A program made the position numbers and the translations under genes. This document shows, in pieces, positions 1-8,688 of a stretch of 37,580 bases of DNA. Position 1 is the first letter of the stretch. Each line of letters begins with the position of its first letter. Source of the DNA: Deltaproteobacteria bacterium (lineage in GTDB: Bacteria; Myxococcota_A; Polyangia; JAAYKL01); contig JAUXHN010000016.1 of NCBI GenBank assembly GCA_030621515.1, forward strand, positions 1 through 37,580, written 5' to 3'. The notes beneath the pieces were generated by a model. That model ran no database searches and was not told the origin of the DNA. It was given only the letters and a program-made list of their open reading frames with translations.

Positions 1-312
1 TGGACGATGCCGATAAGAAATTGGCCCCGTGCACTGAATCAATTCTCGGTGTACTTTGAAGGGAGGCTGCCCGTTTGATAAACCGGGAAGTCAGTTACAC
101 AGATTTCGCTACAGGCCCCAACGACGGCCAGTCTGCCTCTTGGTTTCAATGAAACTACAGGTCGAGCATTTTCTTTCATGTAGCCCCCATTTCTTCGGTG
201 CCCGTTCGAAGGTTCACCATCTTTGCCCCCTTTTCCATTTTGATAGTATATCGCCAATGGCGTCCGAGTGGGGGGTTTATTTGTCTGCCACAGTGCCACC
301 CTTCGGCATGTG
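1..312. other. Stretch without a supported gene
   Basis: No gene is convincing here. The stretch looks lower in GC than the genes that follow. It contains two compact hairpins: CCCGTTT/AAACCGGG near 70-87 and GTTTC/GAAAC near 142-154. Neither has a run of T after it. An 86-codon open frame on the minus strand (39-299) lacks a clear ribosome binding site and a recognisable domain. Being downstream of the minus-strand gene that ends at 313, the stretch may be its 3' flank or the edge of a repeat element. Confidence 0.4.
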
Positions 313-1947
313 TCATCCGTTCTCTTCCCACCAATCCGGCCGATACCTCGGATTGACGAGCTCCCAGCGCACGTCGGGAGATTCCTTCAGCAGAAAAACC
401 CATACGCCCTTGTGCCGTATCCGCCGATAGCGCTTCCTGAAATACTTGGACATGTTGTGCCTGCCCCAGCGGAACACCTGCACGTAGGTGGGCTTCAACT
501 TGATCATGGAGTATCGCAGGTCGTACTTGTCGTGCCCCGGGAGGGTCTTCATGCCGAACATCCTGAGCTTTCCCGAATGATCCGGTTGGAGACTGGCAAT
601 GTACCGGTCGTTCTTGCCGAGAAAGTCGATGGCCGGCAGGCCGGAGTAGTACGGGATGCTTCCGGCCCAGGTCACGCCGACGGTGGCGTTGGGATGTAGC
701 AACGACTCGAGCGCCAGCCCGGTGTCGGTGTTGATCTTGCTGTACTTGAGGTACAGGGGCGGCTTGTCGAAGGTTATGTTTTCAACGAAACGATCGTTCG
801 CCTCGAAGTAGGCGTACGACCACACGCAAAGAGCTGCCGCCGCAACTATTGCCCCCGCCGGCTGGAACCGCCATCCTCGCGCTACCCCGAGCACCCTGTC
901 GAGCCATCCGCGGATCGCGAACATCTTCACAACGCCGATGACAACGAGCACCATGAGGTAAGGAACCATGGTGGACATCAGCCTCCAGCAGGTCCACGCG
1001 CCGCCCCCCACGTAAACCTGGTATCCCACCGACGAAAGAAACAGTCCCAGGAGGAGGGCCGCGTGCCGATTGCGAACCAGCGCCACGGCGCCGATGCCCA
1101 ACGCCAACGGCAGCGCCATGACCTCGAGGAACGGCTTGACGAAAATGATCCCGTTGTCGACCCGAAACCCGAGGGTGGACCCGGTGAGCCTGAGCGTGAA
1201 GGTATTGGGAACCATCCTCCCGTAGTACGCCAGGCGAAAAACAGTCACTGCCCCGACGATAGCGGCTAGCAGCAACGCCTCGGACGCGATCAGCTTGATC
1301 CCGCCCTTCTTCCTGACAACCCCTGTGAGCCTGTGGAGCATTATCAACACCGCGAATATCGCCGTGTCCGGGCGGGTCATGAACGCCAGACCGAGCAAGA
1401 CGGGAAGCGCCGGATGAAACCTCACCTCCCCGCTCATGGCTATTGCCCGCCACACTGCGGCGAAGACAAGCACACACAAAAGACCGTTCTCCATACCCAT
1501 GAGGGTCCAGTAGTCCAGCGGGTAGTAGAGAAGCGCGCTGGAGAAGAAGAGAACGGAGAGCACGGGTCCGCCCTTCACCCCACTCTTGTCGAGCACAGCT
1601 TCACCGGTTCGCATGGTGACGTATCCCGCCGCCAACAGGAAGGCCACCCCGGAAATCTGGACGGCGAGGACGGCCAGATGCTTGTCGAGAGCAAGGGTCC
1701 ACACGGACATGTAGAGCGTCATCAGGAGATTGGTGATCCCCTCCACACGCTCTGCGACGTTCCACACCAGGCCGTATCCGTGGGACAGGTTCCAGGCGTA
1801 CCGCATGGATATCATTGCATCGTCGAAGAGGCAGTACCGGCGAACGCCGTCAAACGATATGAACGACGTCTTGTAAATGAACGCGCCCGCCCAGGCTGCG
1901 AAACCGACAGCCGTGAGACCCGCAAGGACCCACCTCACGATGCTCAT
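313..1947 (-). CDS. GT-C type membrane glycosyltransferase (putative)
   Basis: A 544-residue multi-pass membrane protein that probably moves a sugar from a polyprenyl-phosphate donor to an envelope acceptor on the periplasmic face. The first membrane segment is at residues 4-24. It is followed by an acidic first loop with the pair D42-D43 in FDDAMISMRYAWNLSHG and then GLVWN. That pattern is typical of GT-C enzymes related to ArnT and the mycobacterial arabinosyltransferase AftB. About ten more hydrophobic segments follow, then a soluble C-terminal part of about 130 residues. The ATG at 1947 was chosen because the frame upstream of it overlaps the preceding gene and reads as an Arg-rich shadow. 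The gene starts 14 bases after the stop of the methyltransferase-GT2 gene, so the two are probably cotranscribed and act in one pathway. Donor and acceptor cannot be told from sequence. Confidence 0.8.
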   Translation of the reverse strand: MSIVRWVLAGLTAVGFAAWAGAFIYKTSFISFDGVRRYCLFDDAMISMRYAWNLSHGYGLVWNVAERVEGITNLLMTLYMSVWTLALDKHLAVLAVQISGVAFLLAAGYVTMRTGEAVLDKSGVKGGPVLSVLFFSSALLYYPLDYWTLMGMENGLLCVLVFAAVWRAIAMSGEVRFHPALPVLLGLAFMTRPDTAIFAVLIMLHRLTGVVRKKGGIKLIASEALLLAAIVGAVTVFRLAYYGRMVPNTFTLRLTGSTLGFRVDNGIIFVKPFLEVMALPLALGIGAVALVRNRHAALLLGLFLSSVGYQVYVGGGAWTCWRLMSTMVPYLMVLVVIGVVKMFAIRGWLDRVLGVARGWRFQPAGAIVAAAALCVWSYAYFEANDRFVENITFDKPPLYLKYSKINTDTGLALESLLHPNATVGVTWAGSIPYYSGLPAIDFLGKNDRYIASLQPDHSGKLRMFGMKTLPGHDKYDLRYSMIKLKPTYVQVFRWGRHNMSKYFRKRYRRIRHKGVWVFLLKESPDVRWELVNPRYRPDWWEENG

Positions 1948-1961
1948 CGAGCGCGACCGAC

Positions 1962-3425
1962 TCAATCCAATCCCCGGTGCAACTTGAATCTCCTGAACGC
2001 CAGGGCCGACATCTTGAGGAGCAGCAGGCCGTGGCGGAACCTGTCGATCTTGATATCGCCGTACTCGCGGTTGCGGTAGCGAATGGGAACCTCGCAGATC
2101 TTGAGATTCTGCTTGGCGGCCCCGAACAGCAGGTCGAAATCTCCGAACGGATCGAACTCCCCGAAAAACGAACGACCCCGCTCGATGGCCTCGTAGTCCC
2201 GCTTGAATAGAACCTTGGTGCCGCACAGGGTGTCCGTGAGTCGCTGGTCCAGAAGCCAGCTGAACACCCACCCGAAGAAGTGATTGCCGAGCATGTTGAG
2301 AAAGCGCATCGCCTGATCGTCCATGGGATAGACCAGGCGCGAACCATTGATGAACTCCCCTGTGCCCTCCACCAGGGCCTTGTAGAATTTGGGCAGGTCT
2401 TCGGGCCGAACGGTGATGTCCGCGTCCAGGATCATGAACACATCGCCAACGGCCTCATCGAAGCCCATCCGAACCGCGTCGCCCTTTCCCACGCCCGGCT
2501 GGACGAACACCCGCACGTTATCGAGATCGGGGTTGAGCTCGCCCCTTGACTTCATGCAGCGCTCGATCTCCTCCACCGTGCCATCCTGCGAGTTACCGTC
2601 CACAAAGATTATCTCCGTACCGAGTCCCATCTTGGGAACGGCCCTGAACAACTCCTCGATGTTGCCCCGTTCATCCTTGCATGCCACGATCACCGAGACC
2701 GTGTAGTCCTTGCGTGGGGTATCCGGCGATTTTCTGGCCACGACCAGCTCGTTTATCGACAACCGGCTCAACCCCGGAACAGTGCCGACAAAGTCGTTGA
2801 TGAGATCGGAGATGACCGGAATCTTCACCGGGCAGACCATGTCGCGGCCGCGCTTGACCGGTTCGATTCCCTCGAGGGCGAGCAGGTTCTCCAGATCGGC
2901 GAGCTCCAGCCAGTTCTGGTCCCGCTGACGCGGCTTGATGCCCATGAGCTCGGCAACCTTTACCAGCGGACCCCACAGGTAGTTGAAGTCGACGACTATT
3001 ATGCGGGTACGCTCGTGACACAGGCGTTTGATACCGGCAATCATTCGCTGCACATCCACGACATCGCCGACCACGTTTGAAAGTAAAACAAAATCGAAAC
3101 GCTCGTCGATATCGAGGTGCTGGATGTCAGCCGCCATGAACTCGAGATCGGGATGACGCTCCTTCGCGAGGTCGATCATCTCCGTGCTGAAGTCGATACC
3201 GAGCCCGCGTTTCGGCTGGAGGAAGGCCAGCAGATCTCCCACACCGCAACCGAGTTCCACCACCGACGAGCCCTTCGGAACGTTGAAACCCACCAGCTTG
3301 CGCAGCCTCTCGTAGTAGTAGCTCTTGAATGGCCCCGGTGTAAGGTAATTACTGGCCACTCCATCAAAAAATTCTCGCTTTGCATCGGTGAGCCGATGAT
3401 CGCTCTTGGGAACCCGAGACGTCAT
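1962..3425 (-). CDS. Fused SAM methyltransferase and GT2 glycosyltransferase
   Basis: A 487-residue two-domain protein. Residues 20-235 form a class I SAM-dependent methyltransferase, with motif I VVELGCGVGD at 55-64 and the acidic residue of GIDFS at about 78. Residues 240-480 form a GT-A fold family 2 glycosyltransferase, beginning YTVSVIVACKDERGN, with the D334-A-D336 metal/nucleotide motif and VGKGDAVRMG before it. This part resembles DPM1/ArnC-type polyprenyl-phosphate glycosyltransferases, but no C-terminal membrane helices are obvious. The ATG at 3425 has an excellent ribosome binding site (GGAGG 7 bases upstream). The open frame continues upstream, but only as antisense of the next gene. 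The GT-C gene follows directly. A reasonable inference is that this protein makes a lipid-linked or methylated sugar that the GT-C enzyme uses. The two domains are more often found as separate proteins. Confidence 0.85.
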   Translation of the reverse strand: MTSRVPKSDHRLTDAKREFFDGVASNYLTPGPFKSYYYERLRKLVGFNVPKGSSVVELGCGVGDLLAFLQPKRGLGIDFSTEMIDLAKERHPDLEFMAADIQHLDIDERFDFVLLSNVVGDVVDVQRMIAGIKRLCHERTRIIVVDFNYLWGPLVKVAELMGIKPRQRDQNWLELADLENLLALEGIEPVKRGRDMVCPVKIPVISDLINDFVGTVPGLSRLSINELVVARKSPDTPRKDYTVSVIVACKDERGNIEELFRAVPKMGLGTEIIFVDGNSQDGTVEEIERCMKSRGELNPDLDNVRVFVQPGVGKGDAVRMGFDEAVGDVFMILDADITVRPEDLPKFYKALVEGTGEFINGSRLVYPMDDQAMRFLNMLGNHFFGWVFSWLLDQRLTDTLCGTKVLFKRDYEAIERGRSFFGEFDPFGDFDLLFGAAKQNLKICEVPIRYRNREYGDIKIDRFRHGLLLLKMSALAFRRFKLHRGLD

Positions 3426-3557
3426 ATTTTCCTCCGAAACAACAATTGGAATTTGAACAGAATATCGGAAAACAGAAAAAAATTCACGGTTTTGAAACTG
3501 GACGGACCTCTCAGTGTGGTTATAGTGCTTCCTGGTCTTGAGAGGGTAGTAAATGAC

Positions 3558-6500
3558 ATGAGAGCAATTGGAATTGATATCGGGGCCGAGACAGTAAAAG
3601 TCGTGGAGCTTGCCCTCGGCAAGAACGGCGAACCTGTCTGGACAAAAAGAGCGCTGCGCGAGCACCACAAGGAGCCCGGCGTGGTGCTGCTCGATCTGCT
3701 GAAAAGCTGGGGATGGGACGGCATCGACGGCGCGGCGATCACGGGGCGGCTGAGCCGAAACATCAGGCTCGAGAGAATCCCCGTCAAGCAGGCCCAGCTC
3801 TCCGGGTTCCGGTTCCTCTTCGGGGACGAGCCCGCCACTGTGGTTTCCATCGGGAGCCACGGCTTCTCCGTGCTCGAGCTTCGGTCGTCTCAACTGGAGA
3901 TGTTCCGCGAAAATCACCGATGCTCCCAGGGTACGGGCAACTTCCTGCGGCAGCTCGTTGAACGATTTGACATGAGCATCGAGGATGCCTCCGATCTCTG
4001 CAAGGGCATCGCGGATCCGGCCCCACTTTCCGGCCGCTGTCCGGTGATCCTCAAGACCGACATGACCCACCTCGCGAACAAGGGAGAGCCGAAGGAGCGG
4101 ATCCTGGCGGGGCTGTACGACGCGGTCTGCGAGAACGTTCAGGTACTCATCAAACCGCGACTCAGCCCGAAGAAGATGACCCTGATAGGCGGGGTCGCCA
4201 GAGCCGACCGGATAAAGAACAACTTTGCGCAATTCGCGAAGCGGCACGACATGGAGTTGGTTCTACCTGCGGGCGACGACGGGCTGTTTTTCGAGGCCCT
4301 CGGTTGCGCCGTAATCGCAGCGAAGAACCCGGGGCCGGTGGCACCCATGGATGATCTTATCGGGCCGCCCGAGGAGCACGAACTGGACAGACTCCCGCCG
4401 CTCGCTGAATTTCTTTCGCAGGTCAAGCGGCTGAAACCCAGGAAAAAGCCGGCAAGGAAAAACACCTCATCACTCATACTGGGCTTCGACATCGGTTCCA
4501 CGGGATCCAAGCTCATCGCCCTCGACACGAAGACAAGAAAAGAGGTGTGGGACACCTATGTCGCCACCAACGGCGCGCCGGTCAGGGCAGCCCAGGCGCT
4601 CATGCGGAAGTTCGCGGACAGCGACCACGCAAAGACCACGGTCATGGCGGTGGGAGCCACTGGAAGCGGCCGGGAGATCGTCGGATCGCTCATGTCAACC
4701 TGTTACGGCGCCGATTCCGTCTTCGTGCTCAACGAGATCGCCGCCCACGCGGAAGGGGCGCTCCATTTCGATCCCAGCGTCGATACGATATTTGAAATTG
4801 GAGGCCAGGACGCCAAGTATATCAGGCTCTCCGGCGGACGCGTGATCGACGCGGCGATGAACGAGGCCTGCAGCGCAGGCACGGGCTCTTTCATCGAGGA
4901 GCAGGGGCGCAAGTTCTCCGGCATCAAGAGCGTCGTACAGCTCGGAGAAGAGGCGCAGGAGGCAAAGAGCGGCGTCTCTCTCGGACAGCACTGCAGCGTC
5001 TTCATGGCGGAGATCATCGACGAGGCGGTTGCCGCCGACATACCGCGACGGGCGATCATCGCCGGCATATACGACTCGATTATCCAGAACTATCTCAACA
5101 GGGTGAAGGGAAGTCGATCCGTGGGGCAGGTGATCTTTTGCCAGGGAATGCCCTTCTCATCAAACGCGCTCGCCGCAGCGGTGGCGAGGCAGACCGGATC
5201 CCAGGTGATCGTTCCACCCAACCCGGGGACCGTGGGCGCGCTGGGGATCGCCCTGCTTACACTCAAGGAACTGAATCTGAAGAAAAAGAAGGGCCTGGGC
5301 ATCGACCGTTTTCTCGAGGCCGTCGTCGAAAAGAAAGATGTTTTCATATGCAAGTCCACCAAGGGTTGCGGCGGTTCGGGCAACCACTGTCGGATTGATC
5401 GGATCACCACCCTCGTCGCCGGCGTGCGCAGGAAGTTCACATGGGGCGGATCGTGCTCCCTGTACGACAAGGGAACCGGAAAAACGAAACTGCCCGACCT
5501 CGCGCCGGACCCATTTCGGGAGCGCGAGGATCTGGTGGCCGCCATCCGAGACAGGCTTCAGGTGCCTCGGGGCAACAAGACAATCGCCATCACCGACGAG
5601 GTGGTGCTCAAGGGCTTGTTCCCGTTCTTCGCCACCTTCCTGCACGGAATCGGTCTTGATCCAGTGTTCCACTCCAATGCGGACCAGGCCACTCTCAAGC
5701 GCGGCATCGAGGACGCCAACGTGCCATTCTGCGCGCCCATGCAACAGTATCATGGGCTGGCCAGCATCATGGCCGAGGGGAAGCCGGACTACCTCTTCTT
5801 TCCGATGTTGCGCGGCATACCGCGGCTCGAAAACGAACCGTGGGCCCGCCTGTGCCCGATCATCCAGGGCAGCGCGGACATTCTGATAGCGGACCTGAAG
5901 GGAACGCACAGCGTGATCGTTTCACCTGTCATCAACATCGGCAGGGATAATTTCCGCTCCAGGCTGTTCATAGACAGCATCACCGCCCTCGCGGACGAGC
6001 TGAATGTCGAGGAGGAGATCTGGCGGCCCGCCTACGAGGACGCTGTCGGAGTGCAGGAAAAGTTCGACGCCGAATGTCTCGTCATCGGCCGGCGCGCCCT
6101 CGATTATTGCAACGAGAACGATATCACGCCGGTGGTGGTGCTCGGCAGGACCTATACGATTTACAACACCGTGTTGAATTCCAATGTGCCGACGCTCCTG
6201 CGGGAACAAGGCACAATCGCTGTCCCGGTGGATTGTTACCCTGTCTCGGACGAAATCCCGATCTACGATCGGGCATACTGGGGATACGGGCACCGTAACA
6301 TCAGGGCGGCACACCAGATCCGACGCACACCCGGAATATACAGCCTCTACGCAAGCAACTACGCATGCGGACCGGACAGCTTCAACGTGCACTTTTACGC
6401 ATATGTGATGGAAGGCAAGCCCTTCGCCATCATCGAGACCGACGGACACTCCGGGGACGCGGGTACCAAGACGCGAATCGAGGCGTTCCTGTACTGCGTC

Positions 6501-7883
6501 CACGAGGACAAGAGCATGGAGGACTCGGTGCGCAACGACGCGAGGGACCTGCTCAAACTACAGAACCGAACTGACAGCGTGGCAGAGATCCAGTCACGCA
6601 ACGCCACCGTCCTCATCCCACGCATGGGCGCCGGGGCGGATCCCCTTGTGGGTTGTTTGAAGGGCATCGACCTGGACGCCGAGGCTCTGCCCGAACCCGA
6701 TCAGGAGGCCCTCTCCCTGGGCCGTCGGTACACGTCGGGCAAGGAGTGCTTCCCCATGGTGATCACCCTTGGAAGCCTCTTGCAACGCCTCGAACACGAG
6801 AAGGATCCGGACAGGAAGTTCTCCTTCTTCATGCCCACCGCCAACGGACCTTGCCGCTTCGGCGCCTACGTCACCCTGGACCGGATAGTCCTCGAACGGC
6901 TCGGCTGGAAGGACCGGGTTTCCATATGGGCGCCGGTGGACGCGGACTACTTCGAGACCGTCCCGGACGGTTTCGCGGCACTGGTGTACGCCGTGCTGAC
7001 CGCCTCTGATCTACTGCTCGAAGGTCTCTACCACTCCCGCCCGACAGAGACCCGGCCCGGCGCCGCTCATGAGATCTGGAGCTACTACATGAAGGAGCTC
7101 GTCGATCTATCTGAGCGCTCGGCTCGGGGGAATCTATCCGCGGGGGCTGTTGTGGCACAGGTCATGGGAGGCCATGTATTCGGCGTGGCGGATCTGCTCA
7201 AGCGCGCCGGCGTGGCGTACCAGGACATCACGGAGGAAAGGGACATACCGGAGGTGCTCGTGGTCGGAGAGATCTATGTGCGCTGCGATCCGTTCTCCAA
7301 CAACTTCGTCGTGGACAAGCTGGAGAAGCGCGGTATCCGCTGCCGGTTCGCCCCGTTCAACGAGTGGCTCGAGTACACCGACTACCAGGACACCCGAAAG
7401 AGCAACATCCCGGAGTACGTGACCGGCTACCTGCAGGCCTCCATACAGCATCAGCTGTACTTCGCGATGGCCAGGATCATGGGCTGGCACAAAAGGACCA
7501 CGGTGCAGGATTCCCTGCTGGCGGCGAAACCGTATATCAGGGAGCAGCTCTCCGGCGAGGCGGTGCTCACATTGGGCGGACCTCTTCACGAATGGAGGGA
7601 AGGCATCATCGACGGCGTTGTCAGCGTGGGTCCGTTGGAGTGCATGCCCAACAAGATCGCGGAATCCCAGTTCTTCCACGTGGCCGAAAAGGAGGGGTTG
7701 CGCTCGCTCACTCTCCACCTCAACGGCGATCCCGTGGATCCGGAGGTTCTGGACAACTTCGCCTACGAGATACACGCCCAGTACGCCCGCAAAAAAGCCG
7801 GCCTCAGCGTTCCTCCCCCTCCCATCCGACCCAGGGCGCCCATCTGGAAGACCCAGAGCAAGATCAACCCGATGGACAACTAG
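3558..7883 (+). CDS. Giant double-domain acyl-CoA dehydratase activase-related protein
   Basis: A 1441-residue cytoplasmic protein of the BadF/BadG/BcrA/BcrD ATPase family. Two ASKHA ATPase modules are visible. Module one (1-260) opens MRAIGIDIGAETVK. Module two (305-575) opens LGFDIGSTGSKL, with the second phosphate motif FEIGGQDAKYI near 412-422. Each module keeps the pair of cysteines that holds the bridging [4Fe-4S] cluster in HgdC-type activators: C122 and C161 in the first, C438 and C479 in the second. The remaining ~860 residues match the DUF2229/2-hydroxyglutaryl-CoA dehydratase-like part seen in long members of the family, with cysteines at 1064 (GKECFPM) and 1099 (NGPCRFG). True activators of about 270 residues drive ATP-dependent electron transfer to 2-hydroxyacyl-CoA dehydratases; the substrate of the ~1400-residue forms is unknown to me. 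The ATG at 3558 begins exactly at the first ATPase motif, behind a GAGAGGG sequence. An intrinsic terminator spans the stop codon. Confidence 0.88.
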   Translation: MRAIGIDIGAETVKVVELALGKNGEPVWTKRALREHHKEPGVVLLDLLKSWGWDGIDGAAITGRLSRNIRLERIPVKQAQLSGFRFLFGDEPATVVSIGSHGFSVLELRSSQLEMFRENHRCSQGTGNFLRQLVERFDMSIEDASDLCKGIADPAPLSGRCPVILKTDMTHLANKGEPKERILAGLYDAVCENVQVLIKPRLSPKKMTLIGGVARADRIKNNFAQFAKRHDMELVLPAGDDGLFFEALGCAVIAAKNPGPVAPMDDLIGPPEEHELDRLPPLAEFLSQVKRLKPRKKPARKNTSSLILGFDIGSTGSKLIALDTKTRKEVWDTYVATNGAPVRAAQALMRKFADSDHAKTTVMAVGATGSGREIVGSLMSTCYGADSVFVLNEIAAHAEGALHFDPSVDTIFEIGGQDAKYIRLSGGRVIDAAMNEACSAGTGSFIEEQGRKFSGIKSVVQLGEEAQEAKSGVSLGQHCSVFMAEIIDEAVAADIPRRAIIAGIYDSIIQNYLNRVKGSRSVGQVIFCQGMPFSSNALAAAVARQTGSQVIVPPNPGTVGALGIALLTLKELNLKKKKGLGIDRFLEAVVEKKDVFICKSTKGCGGSGNHCRIDRITTLVAGVRRKFTWGGSCSLYDKGTGKTKLPDLAPDPFREREDLVAAIRDRLQVPRGNKTIAITDEVVLKGLFPFFATFLHGIGLDPVFHSNADQATLKRGIEDANVPFCAPMQQYHGLASIMAEGKPDYLFFPMLRGIPRLENEPWARLCPIIQGSADILIADLKGTHSVIVSPVINIGRDNFRSRLFIDSITALADELNVEEEIWRPAYEDAVGVQEKFDAECLVIGRRALDYCNENDITPVVVLGRTYTIYNTVLNSNVPTLLREQGTIAVPVDCYPVSDEIPIYDRAYWGYGHRNIRAAHQIRRTPGIYSLYASNYACGPDSFNVHFYAYVMEGKPFAIIETDGHSGDAGTKTRIEAFLYCVHEDKSMEDSVRNDARDLLKLQNRTDSVAEIQSRNATVLIPRMGAGADPLVGCLKGIDLDAEALPEPDQEALSLGRRYTSGKECFPMVITLGSLLQRLEHEKDPDRKFSFFMPTANGPCRFGAYVTLDRIVLERLGWKDRVSIWAPVDADYFETVPDGFAALVYAVLTASDLLLEGLYHSRPTETRPGAAHEIWSYYMKELVDLSERSARGNLSAGAVVAQVMGGHVFGVADLLKRAGVAYQDITEERDIPEVLVVGEIYVRCDPFSNNFVVDKLEKRGIRCRFAPFNEWLEYTDYQDTRKSNIPEYVTGYLQASIQHQLYFAMARIMGWHKRTTVQDSLLAAKPYIREQLSGEAVLTLGGPLHEWREGIIDGVVSVGPLECMPNKIAESQFFHVAEKEGLRSLTLHLNGDPVDPEVLDNFAYEIHAQYARKKAGLSVPPPPIRPRAPIWKTQSKINPMDN

Positions 7884-7898
7884 TCCGGTGGGTTTTTT
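7868..7898 (+). terminator. Intrinsic terminator of the activase gene
   Basis: A 10-base stem (CCCGATGGAC with GTCCGGTGGG: seven Watson-Crick pairs, two G-U pairs, one mismatch) with a 5-base loop is followed directly by six T. The stop codon TAG lies in the loop and at the start of the right arm, so the hairpin is built partly from coding sequence. Confidence 0.7.
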
Positions 7899-7944
7899 CC
7901 GCGCCGGGTCGCGGCCTCTGGTATCCCCCGCATGGGTGCCGGTC

Positions 7945-7966
7945 ACTTTCATCCGACTTTCATCCG
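7945..7966. repeat. Tandem 11-base repeat upstream of abiE
   Basis: ACTTTCATCCG occurs twice, exactly adjacent (7945-7955 and 7956-7966). A weaker partial copy follows at about 7970-7980. The repeat sits 34 bases upstream of the palindrome that covers the abiE promoter and may be a second protein-binding site. That role is inferred only from position. Confidence 0.5.
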
Positions 7967-7999
7967 ACGCCATTTTCATCTACTTTTTCCACCATTCTG

Positions 8000-8034
8000 A
8001 CATAGTAACCCTTGTTTTTCTGGGTATACTATGT
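8000..8034 (+). promoter_or_regulatory. abiE promoter -10 box inside an inverted-repeat operator
   Basis: ACATAGTAACCC (8000-8011) is mirrored by GGGTATACTATGT (8022-8034) across a 10-base spacer; the arms differ by one inserted base. The right arm contains TATACT (8025-8030), a good -10 box. Transcription would start near 8037, leaving only about 10 bases before the ATG at 8047. AbiEi antitoxins are known to repress their own operon by binding inverted repeats at the promoter, so this is the expected operator. No convincing -35 hexamer is present at 17 bases. Confidence 0.65.
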
Positions 8035-8046
8035 TCAAATGGTGGC

Positions 8047-8688
8047 ATGGATGTCCGGCTTCGCAGACACATCGGCAGAGAAGAGTTCGACTACCCGGCG
8101 CTCATGGCGGCGCTTGGGGGGTATGCGAACGCGAGTGTAAAGGTCACGTCGCTCCTGCGAAAGGGCGTCATCGTTCGCGTGAAAAAGGGCATTTACGTAT
8201 TCGGTGAGGATTACCGACTCCGCCCCTATTCCCGAGAACTCCTGGCCAACCTGGTCTACGGCCCCTCTTTCCTCTCCCTGGATTACGCCCTCTCCTACCA
8301 TGGCCTCATCCCCGAACGCGTTGAGCAGGTGACTTCGGTGACTACTGGACGCGCCAGGGAGTTCAAGACCCCGGTGGGCACCTTCGTATACCGCCGCGCG
8401 CCCCGGGGCTCCTTCCATCTCGGCATGAACCGGGTCGAACAGGGGGAGGTTTCCTTCCTTATTGCGTCTTCAGAGAGGGCTCTCGCTGACAAGGTGAGGG
8501 AGGACAGGTCGGCAAGCGTGCGCTCCCTGGCTGACGCCGAGAACTACCTTTTCGACGATCTCCGCGTGGACGAATCGACTTTTCTGGAACTTGACCCCGG
8601 ATTCCTTCATCAACTCGCCGATGCGCTCGGCTCCCGCAAGGTCGCCTTCTGCGCGAAGCTCTTGCACAAGATCAGGGGGAGACAATGA
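8047..8688 (+). CDS. abiEi: AbiEi-type antitoxin / autorepressor (type IV TA)
   Basis: A 213-residue protein. The N-terminal part (residues 1-60) is a winged-helix-like DNA-binding region with the sequence VTSLLRKGVIVRVKKGIYVF, usual for AbiEi antitoxins. It is followed by the LSLDYALSYHGLIPE region and the C-terminal domain that counteracts the toxin. Family knowledge: AbiEi represses the operon and antagonises AbiEii without stable toxin binding (type IV), and such pairs can give abortive infection against phage. The chosen ATG has almost no ribosome binding site and lies about 10 bases after the predicted transcription start. The open frame upstream overlaps the activase gene and is not coding. 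The stop overlaps the toxin start by 4 bases (ATGA). The palindrome over the promoter supports autoregulation. Confidence 0.82.
   Translation: MDVRLRRHIGREEFDYPALMAALGGYANASVKVTSLLRKGVIVRVKKGIYVFGEDYRLRPYSRELLANLVYGPSFLSLDYALSYHGLIPERVEQVTSVTTGRAREFKTPVGTFVYRRAPRGSFHLGMNRVEQGEVSFLIASSERALADKVREDRSASVRSLADAENYLFDDLRVDESTFLELDPGFLHQLADALGSRKVAFCAKLLHKIRGRQ

Noticed and set aside
209-221. GTTCGAA sequence resembling a tRNA T-loop
   Set aside because: The flanking bases do not form a T-arm or an acceptor stem, and no D- or anticodon arm is present.
39-299. 86-codon minus-strand frame as a gene
   Set aside because: No ribosome binding site of note, no recognisable domain and uncertain start; recorded only as part of the unassigned stretch.
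1333-2079. 248-codon plus-strand open frame opposite the glycosyltransferase genes
   Set aside because: Low-complexity His/Arg/Glu-rich translation without motifs or ribosome binding site; a shadow of the minus-strand genes.
3492-3526. Promoter TTGAAA/TATAGT upstream of the activase gene
   Set aside because: The spacing is 23 bases, too long for a normal sigma70 promoter, and no better -35 box is in place.
3117-3557. N-terminal extension of the activase frame
   Set aside because: The extra 147 codons overlap the divergent methyltransferase-GT2 gene and show no homology. The ATPase motif starts at the ATG at 3558.
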